64,000 nucleotides of DNA from Agrobacterium cucumeris (GCF_030036535.1 NZ_CP080387.1:2794501-2858500), one strand, 5' to 3'. Shown: positions 18,301-28,763, counted from the stretch's first letter. Numbers and translations are program-made. Notes: generated by a model from the letters alone, not told the origin.

Positions 18301-18814
18301 CCAGCCGCATTTCACCGCCCGAGACTTTGAAGGATGACAGTTGTTTCAAAAAGCTCATGCCGATCAGCATGTTGCTCAGCGCATTGTCCTTCAGCACCAT
18401 GGCATCGACATTCTGAACGCGGATCGGACCAATCTCCACCCGGTCAAGCTTCACATAGGCCGCCATGGTTTGGCCATTGGCTGTCGAGATCGCATATTTG
18501 TAGTCCAGACTGTTGACGCCGTAACCAAGTCGGCGCGCAATCGTCTCGTTGATCGCGACCATCGAAGCGCCGGTATCAACAAGCCCGTCGAAGGACTTGC
18601 CATTGATGCGGAAGGTGGCGTTGAAATGGCCGCGGGCATCTGCTTTCAGATTGATGCCGCCTAACGAAGCCGTTTGCGGCTTGGCGACCTCGGGTGCGGC
18701 CACCGGCTTTTCGACGTCTGTTTCAGGGCGTTGCTGGAATTTCTCCACCAGCGCCGGAATTTGCGTGGCGCTGACCGAAAGGCCGATAAGCAGAAAAATC
18801 GTGCGCGCCAGCAA
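18293..18814 (-). CDS. Retropepsin-like aspartic protease, TIGR02281 type
   Basis: A 173-residue single-domain aspartic protease. An N-terminal hydrophobic anchor (residues about 3-18) is followed by a linker of about 40 residues and a domain with VDTGASMVAINETIARRLG, where DTGAS holds the catalytic aspartate; such proteins work as homodimers. GMSFLKQLSSFKVSGGEMRLVR closes the domain. TTG at 18814 is chosen because AGGAG lies 8 bases upstream; a longer form starts at the TTG at 18829. It is the last gene on the minus arm and overlaps the end of deoA. The substrate is unknown; location is probably periplasmic, membrane-anchored. Confidence 0.85.
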   Translation of the reverse strand: MLARTIFLLIGLSVSATQIPALVEKFQQRPETDVEKPVAAPEVAKPQTASLGGINLKADARGHFNATFRINGKSFDGLVDTGASMVAINETIARRLGYGVNSLDYKYAISTANGQTMAAYVKLDRVEIGPIRVQNVDAMVLKDNALSNMLIGMSFLKQLSSFKVSGGEMRLVR

Positions 18815-18879
18815 GTCGTTGCTCCTCAAAGCCCAAGGTTATTCCTGGACAGGATAAGCGCAAAACATGCTGAAATCTT

Positions 18880-18921
18880 AAAAGAAAAAGCCATTCGCCG
18901 CGTATCGGACGGCGAATGGCT
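18880..18921 (-). terminator. Terminator of upp
   Basis: A perfect 12-bp stem (AGCCATTCGCCG with CGGCGAATGGCT) is followed on the minus strand by a long T tract (positions 18880-18888). It lies 28 bases after the upp stop. Confidence 0.9.
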
Positions 18922-18948
18922 CAAACGGTTAAGCGAAGATAAACGGCG

Positions 18949-19578
18949 TTATTTGGTGCCGTACATGCGGTCGCCAGCGTCACCGAGGCCGGGGACGATA
19001 TAACCCTTCTCGTTCAGATGTCTGTCGATTGCGGCGGTATAGATCGGCACATCGGGATGCGCCTCGCGGAAATTCTTGATGCCTTCCGGTGCTGCCAGCA
19101 GACACAGGAAGCGGATGTTCTTTGCACCCCGTTCTTTCAGCTTTTCGACAGCGGCGATGGAGGAGTTGCCGGTTGCCAGCATCGGGTCGACAACGATGAC
19201 CAGACGGGCATCGAGGCTTTCGGGAGCCTTGAAATAATATTCGACGGCCTCCAGCGTATCATGGTCACGATACACGCCGACATGGGCAACGCGCGCCGAC
19301 GGCACCAGTTCGAGCATGCCTTCCAGAAGGCCGTTGCCGGCGCGCAGGATGGAGGCGAAAACCAGTTTCTTGCCTTCCAGAACCGGAGCCTGAATGGTTT
19401 CGAGCGGCGTGTCGATGGTTTCCATCGTCATTTCAAGGTCGCGCGTCACTTCATAGCAAAGCAGCGTCGAAATTTCCCTCAGCAGGCGACGGAAGCCGGC
19501 CGTGGAAGTTTCCTTCTTGCGCATGATGGTGAGTTTGTGCCGCACCAGCGGATGTTCAATGACTGTGACGCCGTCCAT
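18949..19578 (-). CDS. upp: Uracil phosphoribosyltransferase
   Basis: A 209-residue enzyme converting uracil and PRPP to UMP. It begins [20 protein letters not shown] and has [16 protein letters not shown], the PRPP loop [12 protein letters not shown], and the uracil-binding C terminus [17 protein letters not shown]. The ATG at 19578 fits the family start; 40 in-frame upstream residues are not conserved. It recovers the uracil that thymidine/uridine breakdown in this block releases. The gene lies 85 bases downstream of add, on the same strand. Confidence 0.97.
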   Translation of the reverse strand: MDGVTVIEHPLVRHKLTIMRKKETSTAGFRRLLREISTLLCYEVTRDLEMTMETIDTPLETIQAPVLEGKKLVFASILRAGNGLLEGMLELVPSARVAHVGVYRDHDTLEAVEYYFKAPESLDARLVIVVDPMLATGNSSIAAVEKLKERGAKNIRFLCLLAAPEGIKNFREAHPDVPIYTAAIDRHLNEKGYIVPGLGDAGDRMYGTK

Positions 19579-19663
19579 GAAACTGGCCTTCCTTTTTGAT
19601 CTTATGCCCCTGTCATTCACCGAAAGCGGGCTTTTCGCAAGCCTTCTTCGCGGTTTTACCCCG

Positions 19664-20653
19664 TCAACCGTCGTCTCGGGCGCGATCCAGTCTCGCAAGC
19701 AGCTGCCCGCGCGTCGCCTCGTCCACGAAGGCGCATTCCAGTGCGGTACGGGTCATGCCGTTGATCTCGGTGTCGCTGAAGCCGAACACGCCGGCGGCCA
19801 GCTCATATTCCCGGGCAAGCGAGGTGAAGAAGAATGGCGGATCGTCGGAATTGATGCATACACGCACTCCGGCATCGCGCAACGCCTTCAGCGGATGGCT
19901 GGCGAAATCCGGATAAACTTTGAGTGCGATATTCGACCCGGGGCAGACTTCCAAAACCGTTCCCGTCTCGACAAGCCGGGAGACGAGACCGGCATCTTCG
20001 ATGGCGCGCACGCCATGGCCGATGCGTGCTGGTTTGATGAGATCGAGTGCATCGGCAACGCTTTCCGGTCCGCAGACCTCGCCGGCGTGGATGGTCAGTC
20101 CGAGACCCGCATCGCGGGCAATATCGAAGGCGTGCGCATAATCGGCAACCCGGCCCATGCGTTCCTCGCCGGCCATGTTGAAACCGGTCACCAGCGGATG
20201 CCGGGCACGTGCCGCATATTCGGCCGCTGCAATCACCCGTTCAGGACCGAAATGCCGTTCGCCGGTAACGAGGATACGGGTTTCGATGCCGGTCTTTTCC
20301 TTCGCGATCCGGATGCCTTCGGCGATACCGGCGAGATAGGCGTCAGCGCCAAGTCCGATACGGTCGCCATGGTCGGGTGAAATGATCAGCTCGCTATAGA
20401 TCGTGTTGGCTTGCGCCAGTTCGGTCAGATAGGTCTCGGTCAGGACGGCATAGTCCTCATCCGTCTTGAACACCTGCGCCACCGCATCGTAGCACTGGAT
20501 GAACTCGGCAAAATCCGACCAGACATATTGGCCGTCACGCAGGAAACCGCTGGTGTCTATGCCGTATTTCTCTGCCTGTTTTGCGACGAGGGCAGGCGGT
20601 GCCGCACCTTCGATGTGGCAGTGGATTTCTGCTTTCAGCAAATGCGATGTCAA
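19664..20653 (-). CDS. add: Adenosine deaminase
   Basis: A 329-residue metal-dependent deaminase making inosine from adenosine. The N-terminal metal motif is HCHIEGAAP (H11, H13). [24 protein letters not shown] (catalytic Glu, metal His) and INSDDPPFF (metal Asp) follow. The family more often has HLDG; the IEG variant occurs in some alphaproteobacterial enzymes. The start is a TTG at 20653 behind CAGGAG, overlapping the deoB stop as TTGA, which indicates coupling. Adenine deaminase activity cannot be excluded from sequence alone. Confidence 0.92.
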   Translation of the reverse strand: MTSHLLKAEIHCHIEGAAPPALVAKQAEKYGIDTSGFLRDGQYVWSDFAEFIQCYDAVAQVFKTDEDYAVLTETYLTELAQANTIYSELIISPDHGDRIGLGADAYLAGIAEGIRIAKEKTGIETRILVTGERHFGPERVIAAAEYAARARHPLVTGFNMAGEERMGRVADYAHAFDIARDAGLGLTIHAGEVCGPESVADALDLIKPARIGHGVRAIEDAGLVSRLVETGTVLEVCPGSNIALKVYPDFASHPLKALRDAGVRVCINSDDPPFFFTSLAREYELAAGVFGFSDTEINGMTRTALECAFVDEATRGQLLARLDRARDDG

Positions 20654-21870
20654 ATGAAGCTCCTGCCGTGTGAACCGGCGTCGATACCAAGATGATGGGC
20701 GATGCTTTCGCCGATATCGGCGTAGCTTGAACGAATTCCGACATCACGGGAGCGGATGCCCGGCCCGAATGCCATGATTGGCACCCGTTCGCGTGTATGG
20801 TCGGTGCCGCGCCAGGTGGGGTCGCAACCATGGTCGGCGGTAAGAATGGCGATGTCTCCCGGCTTCATCTTGCGATGAATTTCCGGGATGCGCGCATCGA
20901 AAGCCTCAAGCGCAGCCGCATAACCGGCAACGTCACGACGGTGGCCATAAAGCATGTCGAAATCGACGAAATTGGTAAAGACGAGGTCGCCATTTTCGGC
21001 CTCGTCTATGGCCTGCAGTGTCACATCCATCAGGGCGGCGTTGCCATTTGCCTTGATGACGCGTGAGATACCCTGATGGGCATAGATATCGCCGATCTTG
21101 CCGATGGCGTGCACTTTGCGCTCCGCCTCCACCAGCCGGTCGAGAAGCGTCGGTTCGGGCGGCGGCACGGAAAAGTCGCGGCGGTTGCCGGTACGTTCGA
21201 AGGTGGCGACCGTCTCGCCGACGAAAGGACGGGCGATAACGCGGCCGATATTCAAGGGATCAAGCAGTTTGCGCACCGTCTCGCAGAGCGCGATCAGCCT
21301 GGCCAGCCCGAAATGGCTTTCATGCGCGGCGATCTGGAACACGGAATCGGAAGAGGTGTAGCAGATCGGCTTGCCGCTCCTGATATGTTCTTCGCCGAAT
21401 TGCGCGATGATGTCAGTGCCGGACGCATGGCAATTGCCGAGAATGCCGGGAATATCCGCCTCTTTGCAGATGGCCTCCACCAGCTCCGGGGAAAAGGCGT
21501 CGCCTTCCGTCGGGAAATAACCCCAGTCGAAGGTGACAGGCGTTCCGGCGATTTCCCAGTGGCCGGATGGCGTATCCTTGCCTTTTGAAACTTCGCTGGC
21601 TGAGCCATGCAGGCCGAAAATACGTTCCGGCGGCTCCATGCCGGCGGGAATATCGCCACTTGCCTGGCGCGCGATCTCCAGAAGGCCAAGCGAGCACATG
21701 TTCGGCAGCTTCAGCGGGCCGGATCGAAGCCCCGGCCTGTCGGCTGCACCCGCGGCACAGAACTCGGCGATGTGGCCGAGGGTATTCGCGCCTAGATCAC
21801 CATAGTGCTCTGCGTCAGGTGCACCGCCGACACCGAAGGAATCCAGAACGAGAAGAAATGCTCTTGCCAT
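20650..21870 (-). CDS. deoB: Phosphopentomutase
   Basis: A 406-residue enzyme of the alkaline-phosphatase-like superfamily that interconverts (deoxy)ribose-1- and -5-phosphate. The metal/phosphorylation site at the N terminus is [51 protein letters not shown] and [19 protein letters not shown] carry the other metal ligands. It links the nucleoside phosphorylases of the plus arm to deoC and to the pentose phosphate pathway. It is the first gene of the minus-strand arm. Confidence 0.97.
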   Translation of the reverse strand: MARAFLLVLDSFGVGGAPDAEHYGDLGANTLGHIAEFCAAGAADRPGLRSGPLKLPNMCSLGLLEIARQASGDIPAGMEPPERIFGLHGSASEVSKGKDTPSGHWEIAGTPVTFDWGYFPTEGDAFSPELVEAICKEADIPGILGNCHASGTDIIAQFGEEHIRSGKPICYTSSDSVFQIAAHESHFGLARLIALCETVRKLLDPLNIGRVIARPFVGETVATFERTGNRRDFSVPPPEPTLLDRLVEAERKVHAIGKIGDIYAHQGISRVIKANGNAALMDVTLQAIDEAENGDLVFTNFVDFDMLYGHRRDVAGYAAALEAFDARIPEIHRKMKPGDIAILTADHGCDPTWRGTDHTRERVPIMAFGPGIRSRDVGIRSSYADIGESIAHHLGIDAGSHGRSFI

Positions 21871-21983
21871 AACTCACCGAAACAAAATGCGCCGACGGGC
21901 AATGTCAGGCCGAACTGTCGTTATAGATCAGCAAAACGTGAAGAAGGAAGTGCTTTTATGAACCATCCGGTAAAACCAGCTGT

Positions 21984-22745
21984 TCAATCAGCATCCCGTT
22001 TCGATTTCGGTGTGTTGAGGTTGCGCAGCACGTACCAGCCGGCCGCAACCACCATGGCCGCGAGAATATACCAGGTGACGGCGTAGGAGAGGTGGCTGTT
22101 GGGGAAGGTGAGCATGGTTTTGCCGCCAACCGGCAGGCCGCCCGGATTGGCCGTCGCATCCGCATCGACGTAAAACGGCGCCACGTCGGAGAGGCCGGAT
22201 GCCTGCGTGATCTGGGGAATGTTGCGGGAATACCAGCGGCCATTTGCCGGATCGTTGGTTCGAAGGAAAAGTCCGCCGGTTTCCGGCGCGCGCATCAGCC
22301 CGACGATTTCGACGTTTCCGGCCGCTTCCCCTTCACGGCGGGTAGACGGATCGCGTTTGTCGGAGGGCACGAAGCCGCGATTGACGATCACGCTTGAGCC
22401 ATCGTCCCGCCGCAGCGGTGTCATGACCCAGTAACCGGGGCCGAGATCCGTGACCGTGTAGACCTGAACCTCCTTGTCGTTGAGCAGGGTACCGGACAGT
22501 TTCACACGGCGATATTCATAATCGGCGGAATCGGTGAGGGCCGGCCATTCACCGGGGGCAGGCGCATCGACAGGCGCGGCATGGGCGCGGGCCTCGACAC
22601 GCTCAATCAAATCCAGCTTCCAGAACAGGCGCTGGACCTGCCATGTTCCAAGCGCCAGCAGGCAGCCCGTCAGGATAATGGTCAAAAACAGGACGACGAT
22701 TGCCGCAGGGCGGATACGCCGGTTTTGGGGTGCGATTTCGCTCAT
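21984..22745 (-). CDS. SURF1 family oxidase assembly protein
   Basis: A 253-residue SURF1 homologue. It has an N-terminal transmembrane segment (VVLFLTIILTGCLLALGTWQVQRLFWK, containing the family motif LGTWQ), a large periplasmic region including EYRRVKLSGTL and VIVNRGFVPSDKRDP, and a C-terminal transmembrane segment (HLSYAVTWYILAAMVVAAGWYVLR). SURF1 proteins assist heme insertion into heme-copper oxidases. It lies downstream of cyoD on the same strand. This places it with a quinol oxidase rather than with a cytochrome c oxidase. Confidence 0.93.
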   Translation of the reverse strand: MSEIAPQNRRIRPAAIVVLFLTIILTGCLLALGTWQVQRLFWKLDLIERVEARAHAAPVDAPAPGEWPALTDSADYEYRRVKLSGTLLNDKEVQVYTVTDLGPGYWVMTPLRRDDGSSVIVNRGFVPSDKRDPSTRREGEAAGNVEIVGLMRAPETGGLFLRTNDPANGRWYSRNIPQITQASGLSDVAPFYVDADATANPGGLPVGGKTMLTFPNSHLSYAVTWYILAAMVVAAGWYVLRNLNTPKSKRDAD

Positions 22746-22829
22746 CTCATGGTCCTTGCGAAGCGCCTCTGGCAGCAGGATCGTCTGCTCCGGCGGGCCC
22801 TTGGCACCCGCATGCGCTTCCTCCAGCAA

Positions 22830-22866
22830 ATAACCCCATAAATCGCGCCAGGATTCATGGGGTTAT
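22830..22866 (-). terminator. Inverted repeat between cyoD and the SURF1 gene
   Basis: ATAACCCCAT and ATGGGGTTAT form perfect 10-bp arms around 17 bases. On the minus strand a short TTT follows. It may terminate or attenuate the cyo transcript before SURF1. Confidence 0.5.
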
Positions 22867-22921
22867 GTGTTGGCGCGGAGCGGCCGGCCGGAGGTCCGGC
22901 AGGCCGTTGATTTATGGCTGC

Positions 22922-23314
22922 TCAGGGCAGGTTTTTCACATCTTCGATGTGCAGCGGCATCATGTTCTTGTTCATGTTGTACATGACCCAGAGCGAACCC
23001 GAGAGCGTGATCAGCAACACCACAACGGTGAAGATCAGCGCCATGAAGGTCCAGCCGCCCTCGGACTTGGTGTCCATGTGCAGGAAGTAGATCATGTGCA
23101 CGAAGATCTGGATGACGCCGAGACCCATGATCGCGATGACCAGCAGCGTCTTGTTTTCCAGAACGTCGCCCATGACCAGCCAGAAGGGGATCGCCGTCAA
23201 AATGACCGACAGGACAAAGCCGATCATATAGCTTTTGAACGTGCCGTGGCTTGCGCCATCATGGTGATGGTCGTCGCCATGCGCGTCGTGATGTGCGTGT
23301 GCTTCGGAACTCAT
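22922..23314 (-). CDS. cyoD: Cytochrome o ubiquinol oxidase subunit IV
   Basis: A 130-residue protein with three transmembrane helices and a histidine-rich N terminus (HAHHDAHGDDHHHDG). The helix SYMIGFVLSVILTAIPFWLVM and VIQIFVHMIYFLHMD are typical of CyoD. CyoD is an accessory subunit that helps assemble the copper-B centre. ATG at 23314 overlaps the cyoC stop (TGATG). Confidence 0.95.
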   Translation of the reverse strand: MSSEAHAHHDAHGDDHHHDGASHGTFKSYMIGFVLSVILTAIPFWLVMGDVLENKTLLVIAIMGLGVIQIFVHMIYFLHMDTKSEGGWTFMALIFTVVVLLITLSGSLWVMYNMNKNMMPLHIEDVKNLP

Positions 23315-23940
23315 CAAAGAACTCCCATGAGATAAACGAAGGAGAAGACGCCGATCCAGATGACGTCAAGGAAGTGCCAGAACATCGACAGGCACATCAG
23401 GCGACGCTTGTTCGCCGGGATGAGGCCGTGTTTGCCGACCTGGACCATCAGCGTGACGAGCCAGATGACGCCGAAGGTGACGTGCAGACCGTGCGTGCCG
23501 ACCAGCGCGAAGAAGGCCGAAAGGAAGGCCGAACGCTGTGGGCCGGCGCCTTCCGCGATCAGATGATGGAACTCGTAGATTTCGACCGCAAGGAAGGCGA
23601 GACCGAAGAGGCCGGTGACACCGAGCCATATCAACGTCGTTTTCACCTTCTTCTTTTCCATTTCCAGCATGGCAAAGCCATAGGTGATGGAGGAGAAGAG
23701 CAGGAAGCCGGTATTGATGGCGACCAGCTTCAGGTCAAACAGGTCCGCACCCGAAGGGCCGGCCGCATAGTTACGGCCGACAACGGCATAGGTGGCAAAC
23801 AGCGTCGCGAAGATGAGGCAGTCGCTCATCAGATAAAGCCAGAAGCCCAGCGAAGTGCCGTTCTCCGGGTGGTGGTCTTCCTTCAGGTAGAAGACCGGTG
23901 GTTCAGCGCCGGCGGCGCTTTGTGCAGGTGCATGAGCCAT
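23314..23940 (-). CDS. cyoC: Cytochrome o ubiquinol oxidase subunit III
   Basis: A 208-residue protein with five transmembrane helices, the usual CyoC topology lacking the first two helices of aa3 subunit [26 protein letters not shown] and [21 protein letters not shown] are diagnostic. It lies 5 bases after cyoB and overlaps cyoD by one base. It is a structural subunit of the proton-pumping bo3-type quinol oxidase in the inner membrane. Confidence 0.96.
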   Translation of the reverse strand: MAHAPAQSAAGAEPPVFYLKEDHHPENGTSLGFWLYLMSDCLIFATLFATYAVVGRNYAAGPSGADLFDLKLVAINTGFLLFSSITYGFAMLEMEKKKVKTTLIWLGVTGLFGLAFLAVEIYEFHHLIAEGAGPQRSAFLSAFFALVGTHGLHVTFGVIWLVTLMVQVGKHGLIPANKRRLMCLSMFWHFLDVIWIGVFSFVYLMGVL

Positions 23941-23945
23941 ATTCG

Positions 23946-25949
23946 TTACGCCTGTTCCGCAAGCAGCTTTGTACGCTCAGCCTCGACGGTCGAAACGTCG
24001 GAAGCCGGAATGTAGTATTCGCGGTTGTAGTTGAAGGTGTGGGCAATCGAGACTGCGATGATGGCGAGCATCGAAAGAGCCGCAAGCCACCAGATATGCC
24101 ACACCAGGGCGAAGCCGAGGACGACGCTGATGGCGCTGATGATGACGCCCGCGCCGGTATTCTTCGGCATATGGATCGGGATGAACCCTTCCTGCGGACG
24201 GTCGTAGCCACGCTTCTTCATGTCCGCCCAGGCATCCACGTCATGAATGACCGGCGTGAAGGCGAAGTTGTAGGCGGGCGGTGGCGACGACGTCGACCAT
24301 TCCAGCGTGCGGCCATTATAGGGGTCGCCCGTCACGTCGCGCAGCTGATCGCGCTTCAGGTAGCTGACGATGAGCTGGATGACGAAGGAGGCGATGCCGA
24401 GTGCGATCAGGAAGGCGCCGAAGGCGGCGATCAGGAACCAGATCTGTAGCGAATTGTCCTCGAACTGGCTGATACGGCGAGTAATCCCCATCAGGCCGAG
24501 AATATAGAGCGGCATGAAGGCGAAGTAGAAGCCGATGAACCAGAACCAGAAGGACAGCTTGCCCCAAAACGGATCGAGACGGTAACCGAAGGCTTTCGGG
24601 AACCAGTAGACGATACCTGCAAGCACACCGAACACCACACCACCGATGATGGTGTTGTGGAAGTGGGCGATCAGGAACAGCGAGTTGTGCAGCACGAAAT
24701 CCGCTGGCGGAACGGCAAGAAGAACGCCGGTCATGCCGCCGATGACGAAGGTGATCATGAACCCGATCGTCCAGAGCATCGGAACGTCGAAATTGATGCG
24801 GCCCTTATACATGGTGAAGAGCCAGTTGAAGATTTTCGCGCCCGTCGGGATCGAGATAATCATCGTGGTGATGCCGAAGAAAGCGTTGACGCTCGCGCCG
24901 GAACCCATGGTGAAGAAGTGGTGCAGCCACACGATGTAGGCAAGGATGGTGATGACACCCGTTGCATAAACCATCGAGGCATAACCGAAGAGACGCTTGC
25001 GGGAGAACGTCGCAACGATTTCCGAGAAGACGCCGAATGCCGGTAGGACCAGAATGTAAACTTCGGGATGGCCCCAGATCCAGATGAGGTTGACGTACAT
25101 CATCGGGTTGCCGCCGAGATCGTTGGTGAAGAAATTGGTACCAACGTAACGGTCGAGGGTGAGAAGCGCGAGCGTGCCGGTCAGGATCGGGAACGAAGCC
25201 ACGATCAGGATGTTCGAACACAGCGATGTCCAGACGAAGATCGGCAGGCGCATCATGGTCATGCCAGGTGCGCGCATCTTGATGATCGTCACGATCAGGT
25301 TGATGCCTGAGAGTGTCGTTCCCACACCGGCGATCTGCAGACCCCAGATGTAATAATCCACCCCGACGCCCGGACTGCCATCGATGCCGGAAAGCGGCGG
25401 ATAGGCGAGCCAGCCGGTCTGCGCATATTCACCCACGAACAGCGAGATCATGGTGATGACGGCGCCGGCCGTGGTCATCCAGAAGGAGAAGTTGTTGAGG
25501 AAGGGGAACGAAACGTCGCGGGCGCCGATCTGCAGCGGCACGACGAAGTTCATCAGACCGGTGATCATCGGCATGGCCATGAAGAAGATCATGATGACGC
25601 CATGGGCCGTGAAAATCTGGTCGTAATGGTGTGGCGGAAGATAACCTTCCGAGCCGCCGGAGGCGATCGCCTGCTGGACACGCATCATGATGGCGTCGGC
25701 AAAGCCGCGCAACAACATGACCAGCGCCAGAATGATGTACATGATACCGATCTTCTTGTGATCGATGCTCGTGAACCATTCGTTCCAGAGATAACCCCAC
25801 AGCCGGAAATAGGTGAGGGCGCCAACGACGGCGATGCCGCCCAGCGCCACGGCCGCGAAGGTGGCGACAAGAATGGGCTCGTGAAGCGGGATGGACTCCC
25901 ATGTCAGCTTCCCGAACAGGAACGACGTTTGATCGGAATTGACGATCAT
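23946..25949 (-). CDS. cyoB: Cytochrome o ubiquinol oxidase subunit I
   Basis: A 667-residue heme-copper oxidase catalytic subunit. [33 protein letters not shown] contains one heme-b ligand, [21 protein letters not shown] the copper-B histidine and cross-linked tyrosine, HHFFTMG two more copper ligands, and [15 protein letters not shown] sequence the high-spin heme ligand region. Length and order match CyoB rather than CtaD. It oxidises ubiquinol, reduces oxygen to water and pumps protons. Confidence 0.98.
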   Translation of the reverse strand: MIVNSDQTSFLFGKLTWESIPLHEPILVATFAAVALGGIAVVGALTYFRLWGYLWNEWFTSIDHKKIGIMYIILALVMLLRGFADAIMMRVQQAIASGGSEGYLPPHHYDQIFTAHGVIMIFFMAMPMITGLMNFVVPLQIGARDVSFPFLNNFSFWMTTAGAVITMISLFVGEYAQTGWLAYPPLSGIDGSPGVGVDYYIWGLQIAGVGTTLSGINLIVTIIKMRAPGMTMMRLPIFVWTSLCSNILIVASFPILTGTLALLTLDRYVGTNFFTNDLGGNPMMYVNLIWIWGHPEVYILVLPAFGVFSEIVATFSRKRLFGYASMVYATGVITILAYIVWLHHFFTMGSGASVNAFFGITTMIISIPTGAKIFNWLFTMYKGRINFDVPMLWTIGFMITFVIGGMTGVLLAVPPADFVLHNSLFLIAHFHNTIIGGVVFGVLAGIVYWFPKAFGYRLDPFWGKLSFWFWFIGFYFAFMPLYILGLMGITRRISQFEDNSLQIWFLIAAFGAFLIALGIASFVIQLIVSYLKRDQLRDVTGDPYNGRTLEWSTSSPPPAYNFAFTPVIHDVDAWADMKKRGYDRPQEGFIPIHMPKNTGAGVIISAISVVLGFALVWHIWWLAALSMLAIIAVSIAHTFNYNREYYIPASDVSTVEAERTKLLAEQA

Positions 25950-26022
25950 TTTCAGCCTCTTGCGATTCTAAGACGTAAGGTCGGCGCAGCCAGGCCGCGC
26001 CGAAGAATGCCGGGACGTATCG

Positions 26023-27096
26023 TCAGCCAGCGACTTGTTTGGTTTCCGGCAGCGCTGCAGGCTCGAAAGTCTGACCCTTGATCGCAGCCGGAGTGGATTG
26101 GGGACCGCTGGCGACGCCGTAAGGCGCAAGCGGCGTGCAGACGACGGAGTTCAGCGCCTTGGTGATGTCGATGCCTTCCTTGCCGCCGCCGCCCTTGGCG
26201 TCGATATGCATCATGTCGCGCATGCAGAGCTTGTTGGGTTCGACACAGCGGTTGAGGATGGCGCTGTAAAGTTCCGGATCGACCGAGGCGAAATATTGCA
26301 CCGGCTCGCGCTCCGAAGGCTTGGCGAATTCCAGATATTCCTGTCGGCCGAAGCCCTTGCCGCCTTCTTTCGCCTTGGCAACCCACTCGTCGAAGCCCTG
26401 CTGGCTGAGGCCATGGAACTTGAAGCGCATGTGGGAGAAGCCGGGGCCGGAGAAGTTGGCCGAGAAGCCGTCATAAACGCCTTCCTTGTTGATGACGGCG
26501 TGCAGCTTGGTCTGCATGCCGCCCATGGCATAGATCTGGCCGGCGAGTGCGGGAACGAAGAAGGAGTTCATCGCGGTCGTGCCGGTGATCTTGAAGTTGA
26601 TCGGAACATCGACCGGAGCGGCGAATTCGTTGACGCTGCCAATACCGAGTTCGGGATAGAAGAACAGCCACTTCCAGTCCATGGCAACCACTTCCACCGT
26701 GATCGGCTTGATATCGGCGGTGACCTGACGGTTTTCGTCGATGCGCTCCAGCGGACGGTAGGGGTCGAGACGGTGGGTGGAAATCCAGGTTACCGTGCCG
26801 AGCATCAGGATGATCGCAACAGGGGCCGACCAGATCACCATTTCAAGGCGCGTCGAGTGGTGCCATTCGGGATCGTAATCCTCGGCTTTTGCCGACTCGC
26901 GATATTTCCACGCGAAGAACAGCGTCAGCACGATGACCGGGACGATGATCAGCAGCATCAGAACCGTGGACGTGATGATGAGATCGCGCTGCTGGATGGC
27001 GACGTCGCCCGAGGGATTCATGACCACGAGGTTACAGCCGCTGAGCAGCAGCAGTACCGGAATAGCCAGAAGGGCGGATGGGATTTTTTTGATCAT
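26023..27096 (-). CDS. cyoA: Cytochrome o ubiquinol oxidase subunit II
   Basis: A 357-residue lipoprotein. The signal peptide ends in LLLLSGC, a lipobox with cysteine near residue 21, followed by two transmembrane helices and a periplasmic cupredoxin-like domain. That domain has FVPALAGQIYAMGGMQTKLHAV and lacks the CuA cysteines, as expected for a quinol oxidase. The C-terminal extension ends in a conserved CMRDMMHIDA region. The ATG at 27096 starts the signal peptide; 64 upstream in-frame residues are rejected. It is the first gene of cyoABCD; no cyoE lies here. Confidence 0.96.
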   Translation of the reverse strand: MIKKIPSALLAIPVLLLLSGCNLVVMNPSGDVAIQQRDLIITSTVLMLLIIVPVIVLTLFFAWKYRESAKAEDYDPEWHHSTRLEMVIWSAPVAIILMLGTVTWISTHRLDPYRPLERIDENRQVTADIKPITVEVVAMDWKWLFFYPELGIGSVNEFAAPVDVPINFKITGTTAMNSFFVPALAGQIYAMGGMQTKLHAVINKEGVYDGFSANFSGPGFSHMRFKFHGLSQQGFDEWVAKAKEGGKGFGRQEYLEFAKPSEREPVQYFASVDPELYSAILNRCVEPNKLCMRDMMHIDAKGGGGKEGIDITKALNSVVCTPLAPYGVASGPQSTPAAIKGQTFEPAALPETKQVAG

Positions 27097-27401
27097 GCGC
27101 ACGTTCTCTGAACTCGTACAGTTTGGATTATGCCGCGAATAATTGCCGAACATCATTTTTAGAATGAGGTATATTGTCGCGGTGCAGCGAAACCTTCGCG
27201 ATGCACCATGTGCGGGCAGAGCTGCGTTTGAAGGCGGAGCGGCTGCATTATCGCATAGCGAGCTTGCGGGGCAAGCCTTTCTTATCAAACTTCAATTGAC
27301 GTTACGGAGGGTGCGTGTGACAATCCGTCGCATCGTAACGCAACGGAAGAGGAGCCCGAGCGTTACAGGGAATGGTTCGTCCATGACGCAGGAGGGATAT
27401 T
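27097..27401. other. Divergent regulatory region between cyoA and the MFS gene
   Basis: This 305-base gap must hold both promoters. Only the plus-strand one (27296-27324) is clear to me. A GC-rich patch around 27205-27245 has TGCGGG and TGCG elements of the kind recognised by RegA/ActR-type redox regulators, but I cannot assert a site. No small gene with a ribosome site is visible. Confidence 0.4.
27296..27324 (+). promoter_or_regulatory. Probable sigma-70 promoter of the MFS gene
   Basis: TTGACG (27296-27301) and GACAAT (27319-27324) are separated by 17 bases, about 78 bases upstream of the start codon. Confidence 0.5.
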
Positions 27402-28730
27402 ATGAGTTATAGCAATGCTGCTCCATCATTTGGGCAGGCGCCGGAAGCCAATGGTCATGGAACAGATCCGGTCAAGGTCGATCCGGATCGCATCACGATT
27501 GCGGTCATTCTTGCCAGAATGACGGAGTTTTTCGACTTTTTCATCTACGCCATCGCCTCCGCTCTCGTTTTTCCGCACGTCTTCTTTTCTTTCGTCGATC
27601 CGCTGACGGCTACGCTTTATTCCTTCGCGGTGTTCTCTTTGGCCTTTATCGCAAGGCCGATCGGCTCGCTGATCTTCCTCCAGATCGACCGCAAGTTCGG
27701 TCGTGCCGTCAAGCTGATGGCGGCACTGTTCACGCTCTGTGGCTCCACGATGGCGATCAGTTTCCTTCCGTCCTATGCGGAAGCCGGCATGCTTGCTCCC
27801 TGTCTTCTGGCAGTGTTCCGCATCGGCCAGGGTCTCGGTCTCGGCGGCGCCTGGGATGGTCTCGTCTCGCTGCTTGCCATGAATGCACCGCAGAAACAGC
27901 GCGGCTGGTACGCCATGATGCCGCAGATCGGTGCGGCCATGGGCTTCGGTCTCGCCAGCGCCTTTTTCATCGTTTTCGTCACGCAGCTTTCCAATGCGGA
28001 ATTCCTCGCCTGGGGCTGGCGTTTCCCCTTCTTCGTGGCGCTGGCGCTCAATGTTCTCGCGCTTTTTGCCCGCCTGCGCATGATCGTCACGCCGGAATTC
28101 CAGGCCATGCTGGAGCAGCATGAGCTGGAACCGCGCCCGATGTTCAAGATGCTGCGCTCGCAGTTCCCGGTCGTCGTCACGGGTGCCTTCGTGCCGCTGG
28201 CAAGCTTTGCACTCTTCCACCTCGTCACGGTATTCCCGCTGAGCTGGGTTTCCCTCAACACCACCCAGCGCGTCTCGGACTTCCTGTTCGTGCAATTCGT
28301 CAGCGCCATCATCGCCGGCGGCATGATCGTGGTGTCCGGCATTCTGGCCGACAGGATCGGCAGGCGGAAGCTTCTGGCCATTGCGGCTGTACTCATTGGT
28401 CTATTCAGCCTTGTTGCACCGGTCCTTCTCGCTTCAGGCGATATTGGCCGCTATCTCTTCGTTCTGATCGGCTTCTCGCTGCTTGGTCTGTCTTTCGGCC
28501 AGGCGGGCGGCGCGCTCGCATCCCGTTTCAGCCGTGAATATCGCTATACCGGCGCGTCGCTGACCTCGGATATTTCCTGGTTGATCGGCGCCGGTTTCGC
28601 ACCGCTCGTCGCACTCGGATTTTCGTCCAAATTTGGACTGTTTGCCGTCGGAATTTACCTGATGTCGGGTGCCGTCTGTACGCTGGTTGCCCTCTGGTTC
28701 AGTCGAACGCTGGAAATGCCTTCGGACTGA
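27402..28730 (+). CDS. MFS transporter, metabolite:proton symporter-like
   Basis: A 442-residue protein with about twelve transmembrane helices. An acidic helix TEFFDFFIYAIASALVFPHVFF, then FIARPIGSLIFLQIDRKFGR (the loop 2-3 motif of the major facilitator superfamily) and IGQGLGLGGAWDGLVSLLAMN point to the MHS (sugar/organic acid:H+ symporter) branch. The substrate is unknown. The ATG at 27402 is preceded by GGAGGG. It is divergent from cyoABCD, possibly sharing redox-responsive control. Confidence 0.87.
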   Translation: MSYSNAAPSFGQAPEANGHGTDPVKVDPDRITIAVILARMTEFFDFFIYAIASALVFPHVFFSFVDPLTATLYSFAVFSLAFIARPIGSLIFLQIDRKFGRAVKLMAALFTLCGSTMAISFLPSYAEAGMLAPCLLAVFRIGQGLGLGGAWDGLVSLLAMNAPQKQRGWYAMMPQIGAAMGFGLASAFFIVFVTQLSNAEFLAWGWRFPFFVALALNVLALFARLRMIVTPEFQAMLEQHELEPRPMFKMLRSQFPVVVTGAFVPLASFALFHLVTVFPLSWVSLNTTQRVSDFLFVQFVSAIIAGGMIVVSGILADRIGRRKLLAIAAVLIGLFSLVAPVLLASGDIGRYLFVLIGFSLLGLSFGQAGGALASRFSREYRYTGASLTSDISWLIGAGFAPLVALGFSSKFGLFAVGIYLMSGAVCTLVALWFSRTLEMPSD

Positions 28731-28763
28731 TCTGGGCAATTTAACAATCCCTGCAGCCATCGC

